This document shows, piece by piece, positions 10,578 to 19,479 of a DNA stretch of 64,000 nucleotides. Origin of the DNA: Anniella stebbinsi (taxonomy: Eukaryota; Chordata; Lepidosauria; Squamata; Anniellidae); NCBI GenBank assembly GCA_029215795.1, contig JARDYH010000001.1, positions 12,423,501-12,487,500 on the forward strand. Direction: 5' to 3'. Below the pieces are notes generated by a model that was not told the DNA's origin, searched no databases, and saw only the letters and a program-made list of their open reading frames with translations. Both the position numbers and the translations under genes were made by a program. How positions within the stretch are numbered: position 1 is the first letter of the stretch; the number at the start of each line of letters is the position of its first letter.

Positions 10578-11319
10578 CAGGTAAGGGCCCCCCTCCCCCC
10601 TCCCCCCTCCGCGCGCCCCCTCCTCCCCTCCACGCACCCCCTCCTTACCTTCCCGGCCCGGTGGCTCCCGTCCGGCGCTGGCGCCTACTACTTCCAGCAG
10701 GCTCCGCGGCCTGCTCTAGAGTAGCGCGCCGGGTGATGACATCACCCGGCGCGCCATCCTAGAGCAGGCCGCGGAGCCTGCTGGGAGTAGTAGGCGCCGG
10801 CGCCGGACGGGAGCCGCCGGGCCGGAAAGGTAAGGGCCCCCCTCCCCCCTCCGCGCGCCCCCTCCTCCCCTCCACGCACCCCCTCCTTACCTTCCCGGCC
10901 CGGTGGCTCCCGTCCGGCGCCGGCGCCTACTACTTCCAGCAGGCTCCGCGGCCTGCTCTAGAGTAGCGCGCCGGGTGATGACATCACCCGGCGCGCCATC
11001 CTAGAGCAGGCCGCGGAGCCTGCTGGGAGTAGTAGGCGCCGGCGCCGGACGGGAGCCGCCGGGCCGGAAAGGTAAGGGCCCCCCTCCCCCCTCCGCGCGC
11101 CCCCTCCTCCCCTCCACGCACCCCCTCCTTACCTTCCCGGCCCGGTGGCTCCCGTCCGGCGCCGGCGCCTACTACTACCAGCAGGCTCCGCGGCCTGCTC
11201 TAGAGTAGCGCGCCGGGTGATGACATCACCCGGCGCGCCACCCTAGAGCAGGCCGCGGAGCCTGCTAGTAGTAGTAGGCGCCGGCGCCGGACGGGAGCCA
11301 CCGGGCCGAGAAGGTAAGT
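10578..11319. promoter_or_regulatory. Outward-facing 5' splice-donor-like motifs flanking each module
   Basis: Plus-strand AGGTAAG lies at about 10579, 10828, 11070 and 11312 (the last reads AAGGTAAGTG). Minus-strand AGGTAAG (seen as CTTACCT) lies at about 10408, 10644, 10886 and 11128. Each sits 82-95 bp from a CRE-like centre and faces away from it. The motif matches the U1 snRNA consensus (C/A)AG|GTAAGT closely. Because the modules are palindromes, one arm implies the other. Use as real donors has not been shown. Confidence 0.35.
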
Positions 11320-11573
11320 GCCCCCCTCCTCCCCCCCCCCGCTGTCCACTTTCATCGGCGGGCGCCCGCTGGCGCCCGCCAATGGAAGCGGCGGTGGGCG
11401 CCAGTGGGCGCCCGCCGATCCGCCGATCCGCCGAACCAGTTCGGAGCTTTTTCGGACCGGTTCGGATTGGATCGGCCGATCCAGCTGCGGGATCGGAAAT
11501 CGGATAATTTATCCGATTTCCCACTGGACCGGACTCGGATCGTGGATCGGGTCCGATCCAGTGCACATCCCTA

Positions 11574-11581
11574 GTCCATTG
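11574..11581. repeat. Right 8-bp target-site duplication (GTCCATTG)
   Basis: Exact repeat of 10002-10009, directly after the terminal CCCTA. Confidence 0.93.
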
Positions 11582-11867
11582 TGTTTTGTGGGGTGATCCT
11601 TGCCCTTCTGGACATGATTTTCCCCCCTTGGCCAAACTCTGTTTTGGAAGCCAGCAAAGCAAAGCCAGTCTTACAGGATATTTGCCTTTGCCGAATTGCC
11701 TTGGTTTAATCCTGTTTAATCTGCCATGTGCAGTGACACAGTATTACATTTTGAAGTGCAGGTGCTCATCATGAGAGTCCCTACAGCCATGCTCCCAAGG
11801 AGAGGCCAATAATGAAGGAAGCTGGGTTGATCCATACCAGCTAACCAGTTTGAATATAAGTAGGTCC
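11582..11867. other. Unassigned sequence
   Basis: No gene or named repeat seen between the hAT-like element and the next CR1 fragment. Confidence 0.4.
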
Positions 11868-12175
11868 ATGCTGGAGCAGACCAAGGTTCTATCTAGCCCA
11901 TCACCCTGTTCACACAGTGGCCAACCAGCTGTCAACCAGGGACCCACAAGCAGGACATAGTGTAACAACACCCTCCCATCCATGTTCCCCAGCGCTGGTG
12001 TATATAGGCTTTCTGCCTCTGATAATGGAGGTAGCACATAGCCATCAGGACTAGGGCTATCGATAGCCTTCTTGTCCAGAAATTTATCCAACCACCTTTT
12101 AAAGTCATCCAGATTGGTGGCCATCACTGCATCTTGTGCAAGTGAATTCCATAGTTTAACTATGTTCATCTCTTT
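11868..12175 (-). repeat. CR1 LINE 3' fragment
   Basis: Read in reverse it ends with the CR1-type 3' region: CTGTTCACACAGTGGCCAAC, ATGTTCCCCAGCGCTGG, GATAATGGAGGTAGCACATA, TTTATCCAACCACC and GGTGGCCATCACTGCATC are all present in family order. The coding part corresponds to the terminal ATNLDDFKRWLDKFLDK-like peptide of the CR1 reverse transcriptase ORF. Confidence 0.88.
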
Positions 12176-12539
12176 CAGTAGGTGTTTTGTAAAAGTCTTA
12201 ACTGCCCATTCAGCAAGAAGTCAACCCAAAATGCTTTGCATTACAACAGGGAAGTACATGCTGTTGTTGGGAATCTCCCCATCTCTACCCCAAGCTACTG
12301 TAGAGATTGAAGCTTAGCTCAAAGGAAATGAAATTCTGACGGTGGTGGCAGATGAGATCATCATCCCTGCTAATAAAAAAGTGCTGGTGCTGTGTCCCGG
12401 TGAGCCCTGGTTATAGTACACCGCTGGCCACATGTAATCTGCCACATGAAATGAGTGGTCTGTCGTATATTTTCCCTGACTGGGGGCTTTTCTAGATAAT
12501 ACTTTTACTTTGTGTCATCCTCCTGGTTTTAAGGTTACC
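12176..12539. other. Unassigned sequence
   Basis: No gene or repeat recognised. Confidence 0.35.
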
Positions 12540-12718
12540 TCTGGTAGCAGAGGTGGTAAGCCTATGTACACCAGTTGCTGGGGAACATAGGTGGGAGGGT
12601 GCTATTTCACTCATGCCCAGCCTGTGGATTCCTGGTCAATGCCTTGTTGACCACTATGTGAAAAGAATGCTGAACTAGATGGATCTTTGATCTGATCCAG
12701 CATGGCTCTTCTTATGCT
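12540..12718 (+). repeat. CR1 LINE 3' end
   Basis: CAGAGGTGGTAAGCCTATGT, GGGGAACATAGGTGGGAGGG, GACCACTATGTGAAAAGAAT and GATCTGATCCAGCATGGCTC appear in order, ending at TCTTATGCTGG in place of the usual TTCTTATG tail. It is the forward counterpart of 11868-12175. Confidence 0.85.
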
Positions 12719-13508
12719 GGATATTTATATTGCAGATCTCCCCAATATAATTAACAAAAGGCTAGTGGCAGCCGCTAAGGACAGACTTTGGCCCAAGTGA
12801 AAGCTCTGCCTAGGTTTTGAGGAACTGTTTCGCACCTGTGCAAATTCCAAAACTGAATTGAAACTGGACTGAAAGAGCCTTGATAACGTCACAACCCAGT
12901 TCTGCCACAAGGATGGGGAGGCATTTCATGCAGTTTTTGGGTGGGTTGGGCAAGCAGAAGTTGTTATAAATTTCATGAGTAGGGTGGTGATATAAGTTTC
13001 AAAGTGAAAGGGACCGCTCTCCTCTCTGCCCCCCTTTTTAAAAAAATCACTTTTTGCTGCTATGACCTTTGGGAATATTGCAGCCTCATCTGTAAGATAC
13101 TGGAAGGGGAAAATGTTACAGTTAATTAGTTCATGAGAACTTTGACCACAGCTAGACTTTGGATCTCTATAGCCTACAATGTGTTTTCCTTTGATAATGA
13201 TGAGTTGGTGTGGTTCAGCTAACTCTGCAGGTTAAGGTATGTTGTAGACACAGAATGGATCAAAACAGAGCTACACAACAACATACCTACAGTAAATATT
13301 TTAAGATGATTCCAGTGGATTTCATCAGCTCCTCTGACTCATGGACAAGGAATGTGAGACTTTGATTTAATCTTCCTCTTGCTCTGGTTATTCGTACTAG
13401 ACAGCTTTCATTCAATTATGGGTTTAGTCTGCCTCTGTATTCTCGAGAAAACTTAGTTGCCACACTGCCTTTACTGTTTTTTTTCCAGTCATGAAACAAG
13501 TACCATAG
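12719..13508. other. Unassigned sequence
   Basis: No gene or recognisable repeat. Confidence 0.35.
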
Positions 13509-13750
13509 TTATTCAGGGACCCTTCCCCTTCTTCTGTGCTCACTTCAGCCACTGATCAACTCCCTTTGTTCAGGAATCAGAAGGAGCAAATAAAAATTGA
13601 AGCCATTATGCTAATTTGGCTCTCCTGAATACAAAGCCCCTCATTATTCAGGGGCTCTTCCCCTCACCCTTGATCGGTGCTTACTTCAGCCTCTGGACAA
13701 CTCTCCTTTTCCAGGTATCATCGTAATAAACAAATCAGAGTTAGAGCCAT
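13509..13750 (+). repeat. Degenerate direct repeat, about 135-bp period
   Basis: TTATTCAGGGACCCTTCCCC ... TGCTCACTTCAGCC ... AACTCCC (13509-13605) recurs as TTATTCAGGGGCTCTTCCCC ... TGCTTACTTCAGCC ... AACTCTCC (13643-13750). Both units end in AATAAA-like and AGCCAT words. Two diverged tandem units are visible and I do not recognise the family. Confidence 0.65.
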
Positions 13751-13753
13751 GAT

Positions 13754-13952
13754 TAGGGTGATCATATGGAATGGAGGACAGGGCTCCTTGTCACTCTACA
13801 AAAGAGGGCAAGACTCTTGCAGCTTTCACTGTTGTGAAGAGGGAATTTCGCCAGGCGCTACATGCATGCAAATGACCCCTGCTGAAATTCTCTTTTCTAT
13901 ACAACTGTTAAAGATACAGGGGCCCTCTCCTCCTTTCCATATGGTCACCTTA
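13754..13952. mobile_element. Foldback MITE family, monomer-length copy
   Basis: It starts TAGGGTGATCATATGGAA and ends CCATATGGTCACCTTA. The body GGACAGGGCTCC ... AAGAGGGAATTTCGCCAGG ... GCTGAAATTC is one copy of the monomer that forms the inverted dimers elsewhere in the window. The length is about 199 bp against about 320 bp for the dimers. Confidence 0.8.
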
Positions 13953-15139
13953 GCCATGATGCTGTTTTCTTTAGACTCTTGTACAAACTGAGGAGGGAGG
14001 GAATAATAGAATACACATTGCTGCATGGTCCATCGATTAATTCTACAACCCTTTCAGTATCAGAAGGGAATCTCTTGACTGAATTTTGAACTCCTGTTCA
14101 GCAGACTTGGTGGCCCCATCGCTGCGACTACCGTTCAAGCCAAGTTGACATCACTAAGCAATCTATATGATACCCCCACACACACACACTGCCTTGAGGC
14201 TTTGATGTCATCATTTTTGGTTTGTTAGGGGGGTGGTTAAAGGAAGGAAGGAAGGAAATGGAATGATTAAAGAGAACAGAGAGCTGTTCGGTTCAACGCT
14301 TACCCCGAAGCGTGAGCCCCTTGAATATATGGGGGCTTATTCATCCAACCGTTATAGCGAATGGTGAGGGAGGGGGAGGGGGAAGCTTAGATTCACTCAT
14401 TTCATAAGACACAAAGGGCCTGGGGCTGTCCCATGGGGGCTGACATAGCACAGCAAGGGCTGCGCTATGGGAGGGAGGAGGAGGAAGGAGAGGAGTTGCA
14501 TGCTTAAGTCAGGAAAGTCGTTCAACTATTTGCTTCTCTCCTGAATAAGAATAATGCATTTAATTAGATTCTCATTGTGACAAATTGGTTGCGATGAGGC
14601 AGCGGCGTATCCTGGGAGAGTGATGCTAATCCCACTTGTAGTTTTAAAGGCACTGATGTGTGGGCAGAAGACAGATCGCCACGTTTCTTTGGAGCAACGG
14701 GGAGCGGGAGGCAGGGATTCCTCCAGCAGAAGACAATCGCGATTTTATTTTGATTTGGCTTTCAAAGGCATCACAGAGGTGTGAGTGTGTGTTTTAATTC
14801 CAAAAATAAATAAAATCAGGGCAGGGAAGGGAAGTTGTCTCAAAAGAAGAAGGGGGAAAAAAGATGTTTGAATCTCTCACCACAGATTTGTTAACTCTAC
14901 TGAATGGGGGGGGGGACTCAGAAGTGAATGGCCATCATAACTAATCGGATTGTGTTCTATGTTTATAGAATACAACCCCATCTGTGATTAATCTGTTTAA
15001 TTATCTGCATTCTGAACAGTGACTTACCATATAATCTATCAGTTGTTTTGGTATTTCATTAACTTTTTTTCCTCCATGGCTTTGTAAATTCATCTTGATT
15101 TAGGCCCCAAACAGACATTATTTTAAATGTGTGTCTAGC
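13953..15139. other. Unassigned sequence, possible conserved non-coding stretch
   Basis: No gene. 14520-14700 (AATGCATTTAATTAGATTCTC, then CCTGGGAGAGTGATGCTAAT) is free of repeat hallmarks and has long non-repetitive text. A short (CA)n lies at 14166-14179. Confidence 0.3.
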
Positions 15140-15221
15140 TTTCTTCTTCTTCTTCTTCTTCTTCTTCTACTTCTTCTTCTTCTTCTTCCTCCTCCTCCTC
15201 CTCCTCCTCCTCCTCCTCCTC
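15140..15221. repeat. (TTC)n(CTC)n microsatellite
   Basis: About 16 TTC/CTT units (one C-T-A interruption) run into about 10 CCT units: an 80-bp pure pyrimidine strand. Confidence 0.97.
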
Positions 15222-15352
15222 ATTTTTACTCCAGAATAGATGTGGAGGTCCAGATCTGCATCCCCCCACCCCAGGATGGAGGATAAAGGGACCTTTAAGA
15301 TCCAGATTAGGACCCTGTGCCTTCTCTAGAAAAGGATTTCAGACACAATCCT

Positions 15353-15434
15353 ATGCGTGTTTAGACAGAAAAAGAAAGTCCTACATCTCCCAGCAAGATG
15401 GAAGCTGGAGGACATTTTCTGTCTAAACATGCAT
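15353..15434. repeat. Hairpin element, 20-bp arms
   Basis: ATGCGTGTTTAGACAGAAAA (15353-15372) pairs with TTTTCTGTCTAAACATGCAT (15415-15434) at 19 of 20 positions, with further pairing inside (CTCCCAGC / GCTGGAG). The context ACAATCCTATGCGTG matches the AGGATCACAGCC end of the repeat at 44601-44680, so both probably belong to one palindromic family. Confidence 0.75.
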
Positions 15435-15698
15435 ATTATTGTTCCCTTTAAGTTCCCCTTTTGGCTCTTGTTTTTGTTTTGCAGAATTCAACCTGTGGGG
15501 TTTCACTTCAAGAATACAGGCAATCAACAGAAACTACTTTTGCCTTGTGATTGTCTTTGAGTGTCCATTTGTCCCCTCTTACTGCGTCTGCACCGTGGAC
15601 CTAGCCAGAGCATCTGTGTGTGCCTTGGATGAAAAGAAGCAGTATATGGCTGCACCATGGCTATAGGCCCAGTTGTCTGACCCATAAGAAATGTGAAG

Positions 15699-15884
15699 AT
15701 AGGAGCAGAGGAAGCTGCCTTGTACTGAGTTAGACCAGTGGTTCATCTGGACCAGTCTTGTCAACACTGGCCGGCAGCAGCTCTCCAGAGTTCCAGGCAG
15801 GATTATTTCCTTGCCCTACCTGGAGAAGCCAGGGATTGAAACTGCAACCTTCTGCATGTCAAAAGCAGGCACTCTATTTCCAGT
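15699..15884 (-). repeat. tRNA-derived SINE, reverse copy
   Basis: GAAGCTGCCTTGTACTGAGT, CAACACTGGCCGGCAGCAGC, TCTCCAGAGTTCCAGGCAGG and GGGATTGAAACTGCAACC are in the order of the reverse-complemented SINE. The last piece reads in reverse as a degenerate B box. The tRNA-like head is incomplete at 15884. Confidence 0.8.
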
Positions 15885-16160
15885 TCAAAATGTCATACTA
15901 GTTGCTCCCGTCAGTGGTATAATTGTTTATTTCATTTCATTCCATTTCTATACTACCCAAGAGTTGGAACTCTCTGGGCAGTCTACAAAAATCAAAACTA
16001 TAAAGTACAGTTGAAGGTCTAATATATGGAAACTTAAACTACAATACAAATGGACAACCAGAATAAAACCAAGCAGCAACGCAGATATTTAAAATATAGA
16101 TTGAAAATACAGATTGAAAACAGCAGAGCTGAAGGACTGTGATGGTAAAATACTGGGAAA

Positions 16161-16162
<2 letters not shown>

Positions 16163-16194
<32 letters not shown>
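16163..16194. repeat. (TAA)n microsatellite, target of the R4-like insertion
   Basis: About 10 TAA units sit at the left edge of the inserted fragment. ATAATAAT reappears at its right edge (16541-16548). Confidence 0.95.
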
Positions 16195-16540
16195 GCCACC
16201 AAGAACTACCAAAAATACATCATAAAATATAACAGTGTAACAACAGAACTATGCAGGAAATGCCATCAATTCCAAGAAACAATAGACCATATAAAAGGAT
16301 GTAAAATTCTGGCAGGAATGGACTGTACAGACCGACACAATACAGCTGCAAAAATAATTCACCAACAACTGGCCATCAAATTCAACCTTATCAAGCGACC
16401 TACACCATACTATACATACTCACCCGAAACAATCTTGGAAAATGCAGATCATAAAATCCTGAATCTGTAAAAGACAGCATGACTTGGCAAAGCCTGTCAT
16501 GTCCGTCTAGAGAAACCGCCACAAGTGAGAAAGAGATGAA
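16195..16540 (+). pseudogene. R4/Dong-like LINE C-terminal fragment inserted in TAA repeats
   Basis: The frame ending at 16470 encodes CRKCHQFQETIDHIKGC, then RHNTAAKIIHQQLAIKFNL, PYYTYSPETILENADHKIL. A C-x2-C-x7-H-x4-C knuckle followed by RH(D/N)..A..IH..L..K is the pattern I know from the C-terminal end of restriction-like-endonuclease LINEs (R2/R4/Dong group). The endonuclease PD..D part is missing: a stop follows and about 70 bases of 3' sequence lead to the right TAA repeat. Dong elements are known to insert into TAA repeats, which fits the flanks. Family assignment is by motif recall. Confidence 0.6.
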
Positions 16541-16999
16541 ATAATAATGGTCTTCACAACTTAGGTGCCAGGCTAACCTTCTAGGGAGCTCATTCCACAG
16601 TGAGGTGCCACAGCAGAGAAGGCCCTCTTCCTGGTAGTCACCTGCCTCACTTCCTTTGGCAGGGGCTCATGGAGAAGGACCCCTGAGGATGACCTTAGGG
16701 TCTGGGCAGGTACATATGGGGGAGGCGATCCTTTAGATAACCTGGTCCCAAGCCATGTCTGAATGTCAATCCCGACACTTTAAATCAGACCATTGACTGG
16801 CAGCCAGTACAGCTGGAAAAATTCTGGCATACTGCGGACTCATTGGCCAGTCCCTGTTAACAATATTGCTCCCCTGTTTTGGACCAGCTGAAGTTTCCAG
16901 ACCATTTCCAAAGGCAGCCCCACGTATAATGCATTGCAGTAATCCAGACGAGAGGTTATCAGAGCATAGACAATTGAAGCTAGGCTATCTCTGTCCAGA

Positions 17000-17424
17000 T
17001 AATAAATGAGTGGCATAATGGATGGTTGATATATGAGTGGACCAACGAGTGAGTGAATGTAATACTGGTCAAATTGGGTAACTGAAATGGATACAAAACC
17101 AGTGACAACTAAAATCGAAGTGGTGTTAATTTTCTTTCAGGCGCTTATCCTTAGGAAGCACACATATTTACATGTACAGATCTTCAAGTATGATAACATT
17201 TTCAGTTCCTTCATTCCCTTACCCACATTTAAATCATGTAAGAGAAGTGTACGCTGTTGTGTTGTTGGCACATTTCTATTATATATGTACAGGAATTATT
17301 TATAATTTCCAGGTAAAATGTTGAATTTGTTCAAATATAACATTGAAACAACAGTCAATGCACTTTGTTGGTTTCTCCCACTCCCCCAAATGAAATATTT
17401 TAGTCCAACTGCTCTGGGCTCTTA
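17000..17424. other. Unassigned AT-rich sequence
   Basis: No gene or clear repeat. ATATATGAGTGG and GAGTGAGTGAATG words at 17020-17060 are mildly repetitive. Confidence 0.35.
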
Positions 17425-17900
17425 GGATTATATGACCATATATATGACCATATTCACCTTTACGAGTCTGCCTGTCCCCTGAGGTCTTCAGGGGAGACCC
17501 TTCCCTCAGTCCCACAGCCATCACAGGGCATGCCTGATGGGAACGCGGGAGAAGGCCTTCTTGGTGGCTGCCCCAGGGCTCTGGAACTCCCTTCCCAGGG
17601 AAACTAGACTGGCTCCCTCCTTGGTGTGCTTTCAGAGGAAGGCTAAAACTTTTCTGTTTCAGCAGGCTTTTGGGGAGTAGTCTGGCCCTCTGCTTATGCA
17701 TTGTTGGTATCTTGTTTTTTAAAATTATTTGTATTATAAATATTTTTAAATGTTTTAAATATTTTAATACTGTACTATGTTTAATTATATTTTTATTTTT
17801 TTATATTTCTCTATCTGTTTTTAACTGTACATGTTTTAATTCGTAAGTCACCTTGAGCCCCAGCATTGGGAAAAAGGTGGGATAATAATAATGATAATTT
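17425..17900 (+). repeat. L2-like LINE 3' end
   Basis: Across frames the plus strand encodes the family C-terminus (GGGAGAAGGCCTTCTTGGTGG gives REKAFLVA-like text; GCTCTGGAACTCCCTTCCC gives LWNSLP). This is followed by an AT-rich 3' UTR, CACCTTGAGCCCCAGCATTG, AAAGGTGGGATAAT and an AATAATAATGAT tail. Confidence 0.82.
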
Positions 17901-18780
17901 AACATCACATTTTTTAAAATTGAAGTTGCCACTAAGGATAAAGCAGATAATTGGCTTCTTAGTGGAGTAATGGGAAAGGGATCTCTTTCAATAGGAGAAA
18001 ACAGCTTGCAAATATCCAATAGCGTTCTTTAAAATAACTCAAATTACAGTGTTTGCAAATGAATGATTGGTTAGTGGAAGAGACAGAGCCCCAAACAAAC
18101 GTTTGTCGCACAGTTGGTGCTCAATGCTAGTTGAATCCTTTATATCGGTTGTTTAGAAGTAACTTGATATTTAACAGTGGATGTATTGTTTACTCCAGCC
18201 TCCTTCTGCGATATATGCTTCTGTGCCAGTGAGCTTATCGTTTTATTAGAGCGATCTTGATGGATATTCCACAACATGCAAACTATGTGTTTAATGAGGT
18301 TTGATTACTACTTTGCTACTTAAATGACTGAGCTTAGGCAGGATTTTTCATGCTCTAATGTGTATCTTAATATCAATCCGTTCACGGATGCATGCACTTT
18401 CAGTATGCTCTTGTACACTGCCTTCTTGTCTTTTTTAAAAAATGTGTTAGTGGGGAAGAGAATTACAATTAAAACATTCTTTCTTTGCTGTCTTCCTTGT
18501 TTGGGGAAAGTTTCTTCCTTTTTTTTAAAAAAAAGAAAATGGAATGAAATACAAGGAAGGGAGGGAGTGAAATTATACAAGGTATGTTTTTTTTAAAAAA
18601 AATAAGGGTGTATTTATGTGACATATATAAGGATATTTTTTCTGAGTAGAGTCTGATCTAGATAGACAGACAGACATTTGATGAGGATTTTGCAATTTCA
18701 GAATTATATGCAATTCTGTAACAACTTGTGGCAAACAGAAGACAGGATGGCCAGCCCAGCCTAGGAGATAGTTTAGGCAA
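17901..18780. other. Unassigned AT-rich sequence
   Basis: No gene. It includes T/A runs at 18519-18535 and 18587-18602 and a GATAGACAGACAGACA tract near 18660. Confidence 0.35.
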
Positions 18781-18782
18781 CT

Positions 18783-19340
18783 TGCCTGGGTTCTGAGAAT
18801 TCAAGAGACACCAAGTTTTGCGAGGGGAGAAGGACGCACAGAGTAAAGACAAAGAAACCAGAACTTGGGTTCAACTAAGGGCCTCTTTATTTTAATAACA
18901 TGGGTAGTTCACCTCTCCTTGGATCTGCATATGAAAGTGCAGGAATCAATGGGTCCTTCTTCAGGCCACTTGCCTGGCTTTATGGGTGAGCATTCTCCAA
19001 AGCTAGGAGTCGGGAATCCCCGCCCCCCCGGGTCCTTTCTTATATGACACTCTGCAAGTGTGGGGAAACAAGCCAACGTCACCCCCACCCGAAGCCTCAC
19101 AGCCTGGAGTAGGTGAGGCAGGAGAGTCTCCAAAGGAAAACCATATCCTGACACGTGAGCCTCCCAGCTCGCTAGGAGCAGGTCCTCCAGATATGCCAGT
19201 CACCAAAAGGTGCCAGAGTGCTCACCGTCCCTATTCTAATATATTGCCAATTCCCACACATCCCTATACCAATCAACCTATTTACCCACCCTCCTCTCAT
19301 AGAACTTCCAGCATGGAGTAGGCAAAAACCTGCCCACATT
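18783..19340 (-). mobile_element. Probable solo LTR (retrovirus-like), reverse orientation
   Basis: On the minus strand the block has LTR layout: a TATA-like CATATAAGAAAGG (about 19038-19050), AATAAAG polyadenylation signal (about 18886-18892), and a pyrimidine-rich U5-like stretch ending near AGAACCCAGGCA (about 18783). No primer-binding site or coding region follows it, so it would be a solo LTR. I could not find a target duplication, and the left end of U3 is uncertain. A decayed gypsy-type LTR or another promoter-bearing repeat are alternatives. Confidence 0.4.
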
Positions 19341-19479
19341 TAGTGGGAGGTAAAAAAATCCTACTCAGCCTGCCTACAAAAGGAGTGACTAGCTAATCCC
19401 ATCCTAGACTGGGAAGCTCCCAAGGACAGAATGGAATCTCTTCCATCTCAGAATGCAACCTTCTTCTTCCACATTATAG

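Larger units (their letters stand above)
10408..11320. repeat. Four tandem palindromic modules, 242-bp period
   Basis: The module starting (C)CTTACCTTC recurs at about 10408, 10644, 10886 and 11128. The centres are at 10490, 10739, 10981 and 11223, so the last three are exactly 242 bp apart. Each module is an inverted repeat with arms near 90 bp around GGGTGATGACATCACCC. The arms carry CCGTCCGGCGCCGGCG and CCGCGGCCTGCTCTAGAGTA. Copy B has two such modules (centres 56488 and 56725). Confidence 0.95.
10010..11573 (+). mobile_element. Non-autonomous hAT-like transposon, GC-rich, copy A (1,564 bp)
   Basis: The ends TAGGGGTGTGCAC and GTGCACATCCCTA are near-perfect terminal inverted repeats flanked by an exact 8-bp duplication GTCCATTG. 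Both subterminal zones are packed with GATCGG/CCGATC words, a plausible transposase-binding array. Inside lie a 30-bp perfect palindrome (10172-10201) and four palindromic GC-rich modules (10408-11320). There is no transposase frame; the open frames here are low-complexity Pro/Arg/Gly. CpG and GCGC words are abundant and little decayed, suggesting a young insertion or one protected from methylation. The hAT assignment comes from TSD length and TIR type (known family traits). Non-autonomy is inferred from the lack of coding capacity. Confidence 0.9.
15926..16999 (-). repeat. L2-like LINE 3' region, split by an R4-like insertion
   Basis: From ATTCCATTTCTATACTACCC and TCTGGGCAGTCTACAAAAAT the copy runs through AAAACCAAGCAGCAACGCAG, is interrupted at 16163-16548, and resumes with GGTCTTCACAACTTAGGTGC, GAGCTCATTCCACAG and TGGACCAGCTGAAGTTTCC. 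The copy at 44220-44545 has the same flanking words joined (AAATA ... GGTCTTCACCTGG), which shows the interruption is an insertion. Confidence 0.85.

Noticed and set aside
10408..11320. Interpretation of the GC-rich block as a host CpG-island promoter
   Set aside because: Exact 8-bp target duplications at both ends and a second inverted copy inserted in a CR1 show that it is a mobile element. Promoter activity of the element itself remains open.
10408..11320. CRISPR array, because of regularly spaced near-identical units
   Set aside because: Units are about 242 bp and contiguous with no unique spacers, and the context is vertebrate transposon DNA.
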